The position numbers were made by a program, and so were the translations under genes. From Rossellomorea vietnamensis (GTDB taxonomy: Bacteria; Bacillota; Bacilli; Bacillales; Bacillaceae_B), in the NCBI RefSeq assembly GCF_001305855.1, contig NZ_LIXZ01000002.1:227797-291796 (forward strand): a stretch of 64,000 nt of DNA, read 5' to 3'. Positions within the stretch are counted from its first letter, which is position 1. The number at the start of each line of letters is the position of its first letter. Of this stretch, positions 25,165 to 35,500 are shown one piece after another. The notes under the pieces are model-generated. The model did not search any database. It saw only the letters and a list, made by a program, of their open reading frames with translations, and was not told the origin of the DNA.

Positions 25165-25338
25165 GCAATAACTGAAGATCAGCAAATAGATCCAGTTAGT
25201 GCAAGCGTACAAAAAATAGCCCTTTGAGAGTCTATGGGGCAAATAGAAGATAAAATTTTTGTTGGAAGAGAAGTTTTATAATGTGGATTATCCTTCAAAG
25301 GATAGTCCAACCAAGCCACTGCCCGTTTCTCATTCCCC

Positions 25339-26106
25339 TCACCCCATCCAATCCCAATTCTCCCTATCCTCCAAATCCATATGCCGCGGAATTCGATCAT
25401 GAGGAACCTCTCCCTCATCATCCAAATAATAATGCCTGATGGGCTTCAAGTCGTCATCCAATTCATATACGAGGGGGATGCCATTCGGTATGTTGAGACT
25501 GACAACCCCGTCATCCGGGATATGGTCAAGGAATTTCACGAGGGCCCTGAGTGTGTTTCCATGTGCCGAGATGATGACACGTTTATTGTCCCGGATGCTC
25601 GGGACAATCACCTCATGCCAATAGACGAGAGCCCTCTTTTCTGTATCTAGGAGACTTTCAGATAATGGCATATTCTCCTTGCCAACGGTGGCGTACTTCG
25701 GATCGGACAGGTTCCCTCGATGTCCCTCTTCTGAAATCGCCGGTGGACGGACATCGGCGGAGCGTCTCCATTCATGGACCTGCTCTTCCCCGAATTGCTC
25801 CGTCACTTCATTTTTATCCAGTCCCTGCAGACCCCCGTAGTGCCGCTCATTTAATCTCCACGATTTATACACAGGGATCCAGACCATGTCCATTTCGTGC
25901 AGAGCGATCCATAAGGTCCGGATGGCGCGTTTCAAGACCGATGTATGGGCAACATCGAATATGAACCCGTGTTTCTTCAGGACCGCCCCTGCTTTTCTTG
26001 CTTCGGTATAGCCGTCATCGGTTAGATCCACATCCGTCCAGCCGGTAAACCGGTTTTCAAGATTATAGAGGCTCTCACCGTGTCGAAGGAACACAAGCTT
26101 CTTCAT
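25339..26106 (-). CDS. gpmA: 2,3-bisphosphoglycerate-dependent phosphoglycerate mutase
   Basis: 255 residues from the ATG at 26106 (GGAG eight bases upstream; GTG 26115 and ATG 26112 are too close). [20 protein letters not shown] contains the phospho-accepting His 9, followed by [17 protein letters not shown] and [16 protein letters not shown], all diagnostic of dPGM. It interconverts 3- and 2-phosphoglycerate in glycolysis. Bacillus normally has the Mn-dependent GpmI, so this is a second, analogous enzyme. It stands alone, divergent from the pyruvate oxidase gene. Confidence 0.9.
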   Translation of the reverse strand: MKKLVFLRHGESLYNLENRFTGWTDVDLTDDGYTEARKAGAVLKKHGFIFDVAHTSVLKRAIRTLWIALHEMDMVWIPVYKSWRLNERHYGGLQGLDKNEVTEQFGEEQVHEWRRSADVRPPAISEEGHRGNLSDPKYATVGKENMPLSESLLDTEKRALVYWHEVIVPSIRDNKRVIISAHGNTLRALVKFLDHIPDDGVVSLNIPNGIPLVYELDDDLKPIRHYYLDDEGEVPHDRIPRHMDLEDRENWDWMG

Positions 26107-26221
26107 TTTCATCACTCCAGGTCGTTTTTTTCAGTATGTGCATCTCGGAATAGAAATATTGAGTAATTTAGGAAGTATTGTACCAAAATAGGAATAACCA
26201 ATTTCGAGAGGAGACGTTGTA

Positions 26222-27922
26222 ATGTTCAAACAAAACGCTGGTGAAAAATTGATTGATCTATTGATTGAATGGGGAGTTGATCATATATACGGTATGCCGG
26301 GTGACTCCATTAATTCGATTATTGAGCCACTGAGAAAAAAGCAGGACAAAATCAAGTTCATTCAAGTCAGGCATGAGGAGGCAGGGGCATTGGCTGCTGC
26401 CGCGTATGCGAAATTGACGGGAAAACTGGGTGTGTGTACAGCGATTGCAGGTCCAGGGGCGATCCATCTCCTGAACGGCTTATATGATGCAAAGCTTGAT
26501 AAAGCCCCTGTATTGGCCATCACTGGTCAAGTGGAGACGGACCTTTTAGGGACGGACTCCTTCCAAGAAGTGAATCTTGAGCGGATGTTCGACGATGTGG
26601 CCGTGTATAATCAGCGCATCATGTCCGCCGACCAGCTCCCTGCCGTGGTCAATCAGGCAATCCGGACCGCCTATGCGAAAAAAGGGGTATCCGTCCTGAC
26701 CATCCCGGATGATATACCCCGCTTTGAAGTCGGTAAAGAGGCTCGTGTCACATCCCATTTTTCAGTGAAGCAAAGCATTGCACCTCTTCCTGAAGATCTA
26801 CAAAAAGCAAAAGAAATTATCGAGGGTGCGGAACGACCGATCATCCTTGCCGGAAAAGGCGTTCATGGACATCGGGAAACGCTCCTGTCTTTTGCTGAAA
26901 AGGTAGGAGCACCTATTGTGTTGACCCTCCCTGGTAAAGGGGTCATCCCTGATAAACATCCGTATTGTTTAGGGGGGCTCGGCCTGATCGGGACAAAGCC
27001 TTCCTATGAAGCGATGCAGGAAGCCGATATGCTCATGATGATCGGGACTTCGTTTCCTTTCACAGGATTTCTGCCTGACAATGCAAAGACGATTCATATT
27101 GATATCGACCCTACCCAAATCGGGAAGCGCTACCCTGTCGATGTCGGTCTTGCCGGAGATGCCGGCACGTCCCTTAAGTGGCTGACCGAATATATTTCAA
27201 GGAAAGAAGATCGAACATTCCTTGAGAAAAATCAGGAGCGTACGGTCAAATGGTGGGATAACTTAGAATCACAAGAAGAGGATGGATCGGTCCCTCTCAA
27301 ACCGCAGCGACTGATTCATGCCCTTAAGGAAGTCGCGTCCGACGACGCCATCCTGTCCGTGGACGTCGGAAACGTAACGGTGTGGATGGCCAGGCATTTT
27401 CCGATTACCAATCAGTCTTTCGTTATTTCTAGCTGGCTCGCCACCCTCGGCTGCGGTCTGCCTGGTGCCATTGCCGGTCAAATCGCCTATCCGGATCGTC
27501 AGGTGTTCGCGATATGCGGGGACGGAGGATTCGCCATGACCATGGCGGACTTTGTCACAGCAGTCAAATATGACTTACCCATCATCGTCGTGATCCTAAA
27601 CAATCATAAAATCGCCATGATCAAGTTCGAGCAGGAAGTGATGGGGAATATCGAATTCGGCACGAACCTGCAGAACCCGGACTTCGCCAAATACGCCGAA
27701 GCCTGCGGTGGAGTCGGATACCGGGTAGAACGCCCCGAGGACATCCTGCCTTCACTCCAAAAGGCAATCCAACAAAAGAAACCATGCATCATCGACGTCG
27801 TAGTCGACGCCGACGAAGCACCGATGCCGGCCAAAATCCAGTTCTCCCAAGCCGCCGGCTACACCAAACACATGCTCAAACAACTATTCGAAGAAGGAAA
27901 ATTTGACCTTCCACCGTTGTAA
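26222..27922 (+). CDS. ydaP: Pyruvate oxidase (ThDP-dependent, YdaP-like)
   Basis: 566 residues, the family length. The N-terminal Pyr domain has the catalytic Glu in VRHEEAGALAAAAYAKLTG; the middle FAD-binding-type domain follows; the C-terminal PP domain has the ThDP motif GDGGFAMTMADF to NN about 25 residues later. It should convert pyruvate, phosphate or water and an acceptor to acetate or acetyl phosphate and CO2. B. subtilis YdaP is a general-stress protein; no clear SigB site is visible here. GAGAGGAGA precedes the ATG. Confidence 0.85.
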   Translation: MFKQNAGEKLIDLLIEWGVDHIYGMPGDSINSIIEPLRKKQDKIKFIQVRHEEAGALAAAAYAKLTGKLGVCTAIAGPGAIHLLNGLYDAKLDKAPVLAITGQVETDLLGTDSFQEVNLERMFDDVAVYNQRIMSADQLPAVVNQAIRTAYAKKGVSVLTIPDDIPRFEVGKEARVTSHFSVKQSIAPLPEDLQKAKEIIEGAERPIILAGKGVHGHRETLLSFAEKVGAPIVLTLPGKGVIPDKHPYCLGGLGLIGTKPSYEAMQEADMLMMIGTSFPFTGFLPDNAKTIHIDIDPTQIGKRYPVDVGLAGDAGTSLKWLTEYISRKEDRTFLEKNQERTVKWWDNLESQEEDGSVPLKPQRLIHALKEVASDDAILSVDVGNVTVWMARHFPITNQSFVISSWLATLGCGLPGAIAGQIAYPDRQVFAICGDGGFAMTMADFVTAVKYDLPIIVVILNNHKIAMIKFEQEVMGNIEFGTNLQNPDFAKYAEACGGVGYRVERPEDILPSLQKAIQQKKPCIIDVVVDADEAPMPAKIQFSQAAGYTKHMLKQLFEEGKFDLPPL

Positions 27923-27925
27923 AAG

Positions 27926-27964
27926 AAGAGGGACGGACCTTGAAATGCAAGGTCCGTCCCTCTT
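27926..27964. terminator. Bidirectional terminator after pyruvate oxidase
   Basis: A 17-bp perfect stem (27926-27942 with 27948-27964) and a 5-base loop, between convergent genes; its right end overlaps the stop codon of the lipoprotein gene at 27963. Confidence 0.88.
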
Positions 27965-28583
27965 ATTGTTCGTCCAAGTAATCGAAGGCGACAAGATTAA
28001 GTTTTGCCATAAATCCATCGGGTTCTTCTCTCTTCATGATGTTGGCATATTTTTTTATGGTGGTGACATTTTCTGATTCGTCGGTGAGAGTAACACTACC
28101 GCTACTATTAGACAGGTTTTCACCAAGTGAACCTAAGATTTTTTTTACGTCCTCTTTTTGTTTTCTCGGATCAAGAACGATTTCCAGCCTATATCGCTTG
28201 TTTTCACTGGGTCTCGGAATGGTAATCGACTCCATCGTTCCATCCTTCTTCACTATGACTGTGCCTGAAGATGCGACAGTATCCAACGGTTCGACAGCGG
28301 TTCGGATGATTTGAAGGGACGTTGCATCATCTGGATATGGTTTTAAGTGAACATCTACGATTGATCCTTTCGGGAAAGTGGTCTCCCCCCGTATGAGGAG
28401 AGATTTCTTGAATAACTGCACCTTTGCGTCCAACTTCCAATTTCCACTTGGCCTTTGTACAACCTTCTCAACTTTTTGTTCATCTTTACTTTCATCAAAA
28501 ACAATGACACGACATCCATTCAACAGAGGGAATAAGCAAAGAATTAGAATAAGAATAAATCGTTTATAACGCCAACCTGTCAT
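27963..28583 (-). CDS. Lipoprotein of unknown function
   Basis: 206 residues. Basic N-terminus, hydrophobic core and lipobox LLNGC (Cys 24). The mature domain has beta-rich segments (SLLIRGETTFPKGSIVDVHL, RYRLEIVLDP), resembling a C2- or immunoglobulin-like fold, and a charged C-terminal part. GAGGTGAG precedes the ATG. It is a single-gene unit convergent with pyruvate oxidase. Confidence 0.72.
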   Translation of the reverse strand: MTGWRYKRFILILILCLFPLLNGCRVIVFDESKDEQKVEKVVQRPSGNWKLDAKVQLFKKSLLIRGETTFPKGSIVDVHLKPYPDDATSLQIIRTAVEPLDTVASSGTVIVKKDGTMESITIPRPSENKRYRLEIVLDPRKQKEDVKKILGSLGENLSNSSGSVTLTDESENVTTIKKYANIMKREEPDGFMAKLNLVAFDYLDEQ

Positions 28584-28670
28584 TTTCTCACCTCAAATAC
28601 TTCTACATATCTATAAAGATTAGTTTATCTATTTCATACATTTATGTAAATAAATGTTATTAATAATTCA

Positions 28671-28706
28671 TAAAAAAAAGCACCTAGACTTTGAATCTAA
28701 GTACCT
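28671..28706 (-). terminator. Terminator after the PadR operon
   Basis: A stem with G-U pairs and one bulge (28680-28689 with 28696-28706), followed on the minus strand by eight U. Confidence 0.65.
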
Positions 28707-28759
28707 CTGTTGATGTTTGAAACTCTAATTATATCCCACTTTAACAGTCTGAGATATAT

Positions 28760-29596
28760 TTATGCTTCACTTACCCTTAATTTCCGGTTTCTATTTTTCC
28801 ACAGCATATAATAAACCAGATACCCCAAAACATTAAACAAAGCAAACACAACGATCCACCCAATGTTTAATCGTCTATGATGATAAGCATTAATCGTTGC
28901 CCAAATCGTAAACAACGTGATATAAATCGCCATTCCTGAGAACAAAATGATCGACAACCAATCACCTATATGTCTTGTATCCATTTCAACGTACCACTGT
29001 TTCCCATCCCCGTTTCCGTATGGGAAGAAATCAGCTTGAAGCCATTTTGGATTCCACACCTTTTGTTCGAAACGGTATTCCGGCTTTGCATCCCTTACAT
29101 AATCAAATACCATATTGGTATTCTCAACACTGCTTACATCGTATATCTCAACATTTGCGATTTGATCCGTACTTTCTATTAAGCTATTTATTTTGATTTT
29201 CATGTCATCAGAAACGTTTGTTTTATCTTTTAAAATAGTTGAAATTTGTGTAGCTACTTCAGAATTTCCATTCGCGTTTTCTTCTTCCAGTGACCATATA
29301 TACCCGAATCCAGAAACGGTAAAAAGAAGGACAGCCAGTGCAAGATAAAGCACCCATTTAGCAAATGATTTCTGAGCTTTGAATAGTTGCCCTACAATCG
29401 AACGCATCTCCTGTTCGCCGCCAAAGCGCTCAATGGCCGTATCAATGGCTTCTTGCTCACGCATTCCTTCAGCTTTAAGTTCGTGAACGGCCTCCATCAA
29501 GTGACTTTTCATCTCAGCTTTCAATTCCTGAATTTCTTTTCGATTACCCCCGATATTTTCATAAACAGAATCTACATATGCATCAATCTGTCTCAA
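28760..29596 (-). CDS. Permease-prefix-domain membrane protein (PadR partner)
   Basis: 278 residues from the TTG at 29596, with GGGGAG six bases upstream; this overlaps the PadR gene by 14 bp. The first 75 residues are helical and charged (KEIQELKAEMKSHLMEAVHE, EAIDTAIERFGG), the 'permease prefix' usually found before ABC-2 permeases or in PadR-linked HAAS proteins. One membrane helix follows (about 80-100), an outer domain, then three helices at the C-terminus. It is likely a membrane sensor or small permease controlled by the PadR protein. Confidence 0.75.
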   Translation of the reverse strand: MRQIDAYVDSVYENIGGNRKEIQELKAEMKSHLMEAVHELKAEGMREQEAIDTAIERFGGEQEMRSIVGQLFKAQKSFAKWVLYLALAVLLFTVSGFGYIWSLEEENANGNSEVATQISTILKDKTNVSDDMKIKINSLIESTDQIANVEIYDVSSVENTNMVFDYVRDAKPEYRFEQKVWNPKWLQADFFPYGNGDGKQWYVEMDTRHIGDWLSIILFSGMAIYITLFTIWATINAYHHRRLNIGWIVVFALFNVLGYLVYYMLWKNRNRKLRVSEA

Positions 29597-29933
29597 GGTT
29601 CTCTCCCCCTTCAATAAAGGTATCAATGATTTTCTTTACGAATTGCCACTCCCTGCGCTTTTCTTCAAAACCATCTTGGCCAATTGGGGTAAGAGTGTAA
29701 TACTTTCTTCTTCCCCCAGGTCCCTGTTCATCACCCCAGTAAGAAGAGATCCACTGGTTCTTTTCTAACCTTTTCAATGATAAATAGAGCGTACCTTCTT
29801 TTAATTCGAATTGATCTCCGCTTTTTTCACGGACCGTTTTCGCCAGCTCATAGCCATACATATCCCGGCTATTCAGAAGTGAAAGGATCAACGTGTCGAT
29901 ATGCCCTTTTAAGACCTCTTTATTAATTTCCAA
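29583..29933 (-). CDS. PadR-family transcriptional regulator
   Basis: 116 residues from a TTG start (AGGGGGTG upstream). The winged helix is GHIDTLILSLLNSRDMYGYELAKTV, then FELKEGTLYLSLKRLEKNQWISSYW and GGRRKYYTLTPIGQ, standard PadR. It represses its own operon in most systems until an inducer binds. The promoter TTGCAT-N17-TATAAA lies at 29954-29982. Confidence 0.9.
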   Translation of the reverse strand: MEINKEVLKGHIDTLILSLLNSRDMYGYELAKTVREKSGDQFELKEGTLYLSLKRLEKNQWISSYWGDEQGPGGRRKYYTLTPIGQDGFEEKRREWQFVKKIIDTFIEGGENLETD

Positions 29934-29953
29934 ATTTTACACCCCCTTACATA

Positions 29954-29982
29954 TTTATATAATATATTACCTAATAATGCAA
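29954..29982 (-). promoter_or_regulatory. Sigma-A promoter of the PadR operon
   Basis: Minus strand TTGCAT (29982-29977) and TATAAA (29959-29954) with a 17-bp spacer. The spacer is AT-rich with TAGGTAATATATTA, where PadR repressors usually bind. Confidence 0.55.
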
Positions 29983-29997
29983 GGTATTCATTTATAT

Positions 29998-30029
29998 AAA
30001 AATCATCCTTCATTGGAAGGATGATTTTT
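29998..30029. terminator. Terminator after the DUF402 gene
   Basis: A 14-bp perfect stem (29998-30011 with 30016-30029), 4-base loop; U-run on both strands. Confidence 0.82.
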
Positions 30030-30116
30030 GTAAAACGGGCTATCATTCAGATTTATTTAACAACATAAAACGGGAGTCCGAATCAACTTGTTGAGGTTCA
30101 GACACCTTTACTCTGT

Positions 30117-30658
30117 TTACTTAAGTTCGTGCTCCAACATGCTCTTATGTTCTTGAGCCAGTGTCATTAATCTAAACTCGCCATTACCTAACTGTCTCAG
30201 AATTTCTTTGACTTCAAACCTTGCAATATCATATTGCTCATTAGAGAGAGTCCGCTTTTATACGCCTGCTCCAACTCATCCTCATCCAGTAAATAGATCT
30301 CACCAGATGGCAGCACCACTATATCCAAGTAGAGATCATCCATCCACGGAACACCGTCCTCCACTCCATTTTCCAGGCATATATCTATGTACCACTGAAC
30401 AATCTCTCCATTTGCATCAAACATGGTAGTCACGGAATGATGTTTCCCAAAAGGAAAGTGCTGGAGCCACATGTATCCGTTATCAACGATGCATATTTCT
30501 TTGTCTCCATATTGGGTGATTAATGGTTCCTTCACTTTCACTGTCTTCAACAGCGTCATATACCCTTGAAATTCCTTAGTGGTTAGATGGGCTTGAGCAT
30601 ATTTCCTTTGGGTTACCCGCTTCCAATCGGTCCGGTTTCCGTATTTTCTTTTGAGCAT
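30117..30658 (-). pseudogene. DUF402 gene with a CT-dinucleotide frameshift
   Basis: The first frame runs from the ATG at 30658 (GGAGTGAA upstream) and shows DUF402 features (GKHHSVTTMFD, WYIDICLENG, DDLYLDIVVLPSGEIYLLDE). It leaves frame at a CTCTCTCT run (30243-30250) and stops at 30197. In another frame the expected tail follows at once: SNEQYDIARFEVKEILRQLG to the stop at 30117. Removing one CT restores one frame of about 180 codons, the family length. The truncated 153-residue product has lost its last helix. Family members include nucleotide phosphatases. Confidence 0.78.
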
Positions 30659-30675
30659 ACATTCACTCCATTACT

Positions 30676-31074
30676 TCATTTAGGTAGATTCAGCTGCCAC
30701 GATACTCCAAAGCGGTCACTCAGCCAGCCAAATTTCTTGCTGAATCCGTAATCTCCCAGTGGCATAAGCGCTTGACCACCTTCACTCAGCTTCCCATAGA
30801 TAGATTCAAGTTCTTCTTCTGTATCGCATGTTAGAAAGATGGAGAAAGAAGGTGTGAAATCAAACTGATGCTTCACATTGCTATCAATGCACATAAATTC
30901 CTGCCCCTTCAAGGTGAACGTTGCCTGCATCACCGTTCCTTCATCTCCACTTTCGTTTGCACCATATCGAACAATATTGGTAATGGCTGAATCCTCAATC
31001 AAAGATGTGTAAAAATTCATTGCTTCCTCAGCATCACCGTTTTGAAACATTAAGAATGGTGTAACCTTTTTCAT
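30676..31074 (-). CDS. PhnB-like VOC-superfamily protein
   Basis: 132 residues. VTPFLMFQNGDAEEAMNFYT, MQATFTLKGQEFMCIDS and the C-terminal DYGFSKKFGWLSDRFGVSWQLN place it in the PhnB/YjdN (3-demethylubiquinone-like) VOC group. These small dimeric proteins bind ligands or metals; actual chemistry is mostly unknown. AAAAGGAGGAG precedes the ATG. It lies 17 bp upstream of the DUF402 gene and is probably cotranscribed. Confidence 0.85.
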   Translation of the reverse strand: MKKVTPFLMFQNGDAEEAMNFYTSLIEDSAITNIVRYGANESGDEGTVMQATFTLKGQEFMCIDSNVKHQFDFTPSFSIFLTCDTEEELESIYGKLSEGGQALMPLGDYGFSKKFGWLSDRFGVSWQLNLPK

Positions 31075-31152
31075 GGTGGATCTCCTCCTTTTATCTATTT
31101 TCTAAAGTATAATTCAACTCGTATGACCATATCCAACCTTAAATTCCCTTAT

Positions 31153-31368
31153 CTATTCAGGTTTGTTAGTCATCCCTAAAAGGTCAGCCACAATATCAGC
31201 ACTTCCCGGAGTGAACATGAAAATAGATACGCCAATTAATACCGCACCCATAACACCAAACAACCATACCCCCGGCTTTAAAAAAGAACCTTGCCTAAAC
31301 GCCTGTAAACCTGCACGAAAAACTAGAAAAACTCCGATAAAAAGAATGGCAAAATAATAAACACCCAC
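31153..31368 (-). CDS. Small membrane protein
   Basis: 71 residues from a GTG start with GGGGTGA upstream. Two hydrophobic stretches (about residues 3-20 and 33-52) flank a basic loop with FRQGSFLKPG; the C-terminus TNKPE is polar. No family recognised. Confidence 0.55.
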   Translation of the reverse strand: MGVYYFAILFIGVFLVFRAGLQAFRQGSFLKPGVWLFGVMGAVLIGVSIFMFTPGSADIVADLLGMTNKPE

Positions 31369-31415
31369 TACATCACCCCGTTCATTTTTTTAAAAAGTAT
31401 CGTTAAAATGAATCC

Positions 31416-32075
31416 TTAATTACGCCGACAATCCTCAATCATGTCAAAATACTGAGTATCCCCTAACCCATACTCCCTAAAATTCTCAAATAGAAGCAAT
31501 ACCAACTTCTCTGCCGGAACGGCCCGATGCTTTTGAATATACAATATAAGCTCGCTGTCCTTTTTAAGGTATTCCAAATAAAGTGCAATACCTCTATTTA
31601 AAGGTTTTAGCTCAATCGCTTCAGGCCTTTCATGATGAATCATCACTTGTTCGTAAAGAGCTGCATACCCTCTCGCTCCAAGGGAATATTCGTTCACAGG
31701 CTTATATTGCTCATCCACAAGATGAAGATCGATCGTTCCCTTATACTCCCTCTGCTCCAACCAGGCGAGGTTCGTCAGCACATTCATTTGGCAGAACATA
31801 TCTTCATCAAACCATAAAGAAACATGTTCAACAGTCCCTTTAAAGAGTGGCTGCAACGGCTTGAGCGTAATATCAGCATATTGATCTGGCGTTACATGAT
31901 GAACCCTTGCACGCATCCCGATAAACTCTTCTGAAAATATATCTTCGCACGTCTCTCCATAGCACATGGCCTCGTTAAACGGGATCATTTCTTCTGTTTT
32001 AAGAAACCCAGTCTCTTTGAAGTGTTTGTACATCTCCGTACCATTTAGAATATGGATCGTTTGATTTTGAATCAC
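31416..32075 (-). CDS. Uncharacterised protein, DUF1835-like
   Basis: 219 residues from a GTG start with AAAGGGGAGG upstream. The layout HILNG then IPFNEAMCYGETCEDIFSEE and LWFDEDMFCQMNVLTNLAWL resembles DUF1835 proteins, in which a short Rossmann-like domain has an acidic FDED motif, but the match is by eye. The second half is helical. Single-gene unit divergent from the RND exporter. No function claimed. Confidence 0.55.
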   Translation of the reverse strand: MIQNQTIHILNGTEMYKHFKETGFLKTEEMIPFNEAMCYGETCEDIFSEEFIGMRARVHHVTPDQYADITLKPLQPLFKGTVEHVSLWFDEDMFCQMNVLTNLAWLEQREYKGTIDLHLVDEQYKPVNEYSLGARGYAALYEQVMIHHERPEAIELKPLNRGIALYLEYLKKDSELILYIQKHRAVPAEKLVLLLFENFREYGLGDTQYFDMIEDCRRN

Positions 32076-32577
32076 TTGGATCCTCCCCTTTCAAATGGAC
32101 GATTTCATTTCATACGTTGTGTTATTCAATAGCAAAGTCAAACGGCAACCAACTGAAATCAAACCGTTGTCCTTAGCAGCATAACTAAGGTCATGTCCCA
32201 CAAGCCACTTCACACTTTCCCTCTTCAATCCTCGATTCAATCCAATCTATTCCAATTATTCCAAAAACTCTTATAATAGACAATCGGTTTGTAAAACTTT
32301 TATTGAATTGAGAATTTACCATTCCCACATCTTGCCATCCATACTATAATACTATATTGTGCCAGGAATATTTTTACATAGAGGAGGATCTTTCATAAAT
32401 TTAACACGTATGTAAGAATACCTCGCCATGCTCCACCGTAAAATGAATTTTGCGACTAAATGAATTACGCCTCAAGACCTAGGCGAATATTAGCCTGGAG
32501 GTGGCTGTGATGCAATCAGTATTACAGTATCTTTAAAAAGAAGGTTAAAAGCCAAATCAGTATTAGGGGGGAAACAC
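32076..32577. other. 502-bp intergenic region upstream of the RND exporter
   Basis: The first half is AT-rich with -10-like TATAAT and TATATT near 32345-32360. An unused AGGAGG at 32382-32387 is followed by ATA rather than ATG. The second half holds the structured leader at 32468-32536. No ORF longer than the minicistron is supported. Confidence 0.4.
32468..32536 (+). promoter_or_regulatory. RND leader: alternative stems and an 8-codon minicistron
   Basis: AGGC at 32481-32484 can pair with GCCT upstream (CGCCT 32468-32472 with AGGCG 32481-32485) or with GCCT downstream (ACCTAGGC 32477-32484 with GCCT-GG-AGGT 32493-32502). The second pairing hides the GGAGG that precedes a short frame ATG 32510 to TAA 32536 (MQSVLQYL). 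The exporter start follows 41 bases later. This looks like a switch controlling leader translation; the trigger is unknown. Confidence 0.35.
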
Positions 32578-35500
32578 ATGCAAGCTTTAACCAATTGGGT
32601 ATTCCGCAATAAGGCAGCCATGACACTATTTATCATCATCACGTTGCTTCTCGGCATCATCAGTTACTTCCGTCTGCCAATGGAATTCCTGCCTGAAGCG
32701 GATAATCCACAAGTGACAGTCGTCACCCTGGGACAGGGGTATGACGCGGGCTCCATGACAACGAACATCACAGAGCCTGTAGAACAGGCAGTGACATCAA
32801 TTTCAGGGAAGACATCGATCCTGTCCACGACCGGGGAAGGATATTCCCAGGTGACCATCAACTTTGATTCAAAAAGCGACATGAAGGAAGCCAAGAATAA
32901 GGTCGAAGAGGCCATCAAAGGAATCCAGCTCCCAGAAGGAGTCGGACAACCGCAGATTTCTCAGTTGAACACCTCGATGATTCCCATCAGTCAGGTATCG
33001 GTGACATTTAAAGACGGACTAACGAAAAAGAACATCAACCTCGTCAATGATGAATTTAAACCGTTATTTGAAAATCGAGACTCCTTATCTCAAGCAAGCA
33101 TCGCCGGGGAAAACAGCCCACGGGTTCAAATCAACCTGGATCACGACAAACTGGAGAAGTTACATATCCCGGTCAACGCGGTGATGGGAGTGCTCCAAGG
33201 GCAAAATGTTTCCGCCTCTGCGGGAAGCACGACGATAGATGGCCAGAAAAGTACAATCAATGTCACGGACAATCTGACCTCCGTTGACGCCCTGAAGAAC
33301 TTGCCGGTACCACTGCAAGTCCCGAATGCTCCTGCAGTCAAATTGAAAGACATCGCAACCGTTGAAAAAGTAAAAGCGGAAAACACCATCACCCGTGTCA
33401 ATGGGAAAGAAGCTTTGGCATTCGTCCTGTTCAAGGAGAGTGATGCCAGTGCCGTTACCGCTGGAGAAGACGTAAAAGATACGGTCGATCAAATCAACAA
33501 GGACTATGACGGTGTGGAAGCAACCGCACTGTTTACCACAGGTGATATGGTGGAGAACTCTGTCAACACCATGGTTCGTGAAGTGGCACTGGGTGCTCTT
33601 TTCGCAACGCTTGTCATTCTCTTATTCCTAAGAAAATTCAAGCCGACCCTGATAACCGTTGTGTCCATTCCACTATCACTCGGTATTACGCTATTCCTGC
33701 TCTGGTTATCCGGAGTCACCTTGAACATCCTGACACTGGGAGGGGTCGCGGTGGCCGTCGGTCGACTGGTCGATGACAGTATCGTCGTCGTCGAGAATAT
33801 TTTCCGGCGCAGTCAGAATGAGAAGCTGTCCAAACAGAATGTTCTGCTCGCAACAAAGGAAGTTTCCCGTGCGATCACGTCGTCCACACTCATCACAGTG
33901 GCCGTATTCCTGCCGATGGGACTCGTAAACGGTTCGTTAAAAGCGTTCCTGCTTCCTTTCGGATTGACCGTTACGTATTCATTGCTTGCATCCCTGCTTG
34001 TAGCCGTTACGGTCGTGCCATTGTTAAGCCTTGGCATGTTGAAAAATACGACTTTGCCAAAACACAACACGCCGCATCGCTATGTGAATGTCCTGCGCTG
34101 GTCACTCAACCATAAATGGGTTCCCATCCTGTTGGCCATTCTTGTATTCGGGGGATCCATCGCGCTTTATGTCGCTTTACCGAAAGCGGCAACAAGTGCG
34201 AATGACGCCTCTTTTGTAGCTGTCACCATGGAGTTCCCGAGTGATACACCGGAAAACACGATCAAAGAGCGCACGACGGAATTCGAAGACACATTATCAG
34301 AATTTGAAGGATACGATTACTTGATCACTCAGTACGGATCAAGTGAAGAAAATGCCGAATACGGAGCCGTAAGCGATCCAGATACGGCGGTGTACACCGT
34401 CATCTTGGAAGAAGGAGCCAATGCCGAATCCTTCATCAAAAAAGTGAATGAAACGAAGAAGAATGAAGAAGGTGTGACCATTACAGCATCACCATCTTCC
34501 ATCTTCGGAGGCTCCTCCAACTCAAGTATCACCTATGACGTCGTTGGAAATGACACGAATGAACTTCTGTCTACTTCCAAAACAATCATGGATAAAATCG
34601 AGAATGTAGACGGAGTGAAAAAAGTCTCAAGCAACCAGGAGAAAACGTCACCTGTCTTCACCGTGAATGTCAACACGGAGAAAGCGAATGCCCAGCAAAC
34701 GGCTATGCAAATCCGTTCCTTGCTGAATCCACAGCCGATCGGAGCCATCAATTTGGATAACGAAACGACACCAGTCTTTCTGGACGCAGGGGTTGATCCT
34801 AAGTCGAAGTCCGATTTGAATGACTTGACGATTGCAACAAACTCAGGCATCCAGCCTCTTACAGAAGTGGCTTCCATAACGGAAGAGGAAAAACCAAGTA
34901 CCGTCCTGCATAAAGATGGTGACTTATATGTCCGGATCACGGCAGAAGTAAAACCTGAAGAGCTTTCGGTCATTTCTAAGAATATCGGTACTGAAATCAA
35001 GGAGATCGACCTGCCAAAAGGCGTTACTCTTGATACCGGAGGTGCTGCTGCCCAGCAGGCTGACGACTTCAAGGATCTAGGTATGACGATGCTTGCTTCC
35101 ATCATGATTGTCTACCTGATTATGGTCCTGACCTTTAAGACGTTGAAAGCACCACTGGCAATTCTCATTACGCTGCCACTCGCCTCAATCGGCGCAGTCC
35201 TCGGACTGCTCATTGCCCGGGTCCCGGCAGACGCAACGGCTCTTATTGGAGCGTTAATGCTGATCGGAATTGTTGTGACAAACGCCATCGTCTTAATCGA
35301 CCGCGTGAAGCAGAATGAGGAAACAATGATCATTCGTGACGCCATCCTGGAAGCGTGTGGAACCCGTCTCCGTCCGGTTGTCATGACAGCGATTGCCACC
35401 ATTTGTGCCATGCTTCCCCTTCTCTTCGGTCACACGGAAGATGGAAGTCTCGTCTCGAAATCACTTGCCGTTGTGGTCATCGGTGGTCTTGCCGGTGCCA

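Noticed and set aside
25284..25308. Terminator after gpmA
   Set aside because: A hairpin with a mismatch but no U-run on the minus strand.
26105..26180. SigB promoter for pyruvate oxidase
   Set aside because: GTTTTT and GGAATA are present but the spacing is 17 bp, not 13-15, and the elements match poorly.
32664..35411. Several long minus-strand open frames opposite the RND gene
   Set aside because: They lack ribosome binding sites and mirror the third-codon bias of the RND gene; shadows of a real gene.
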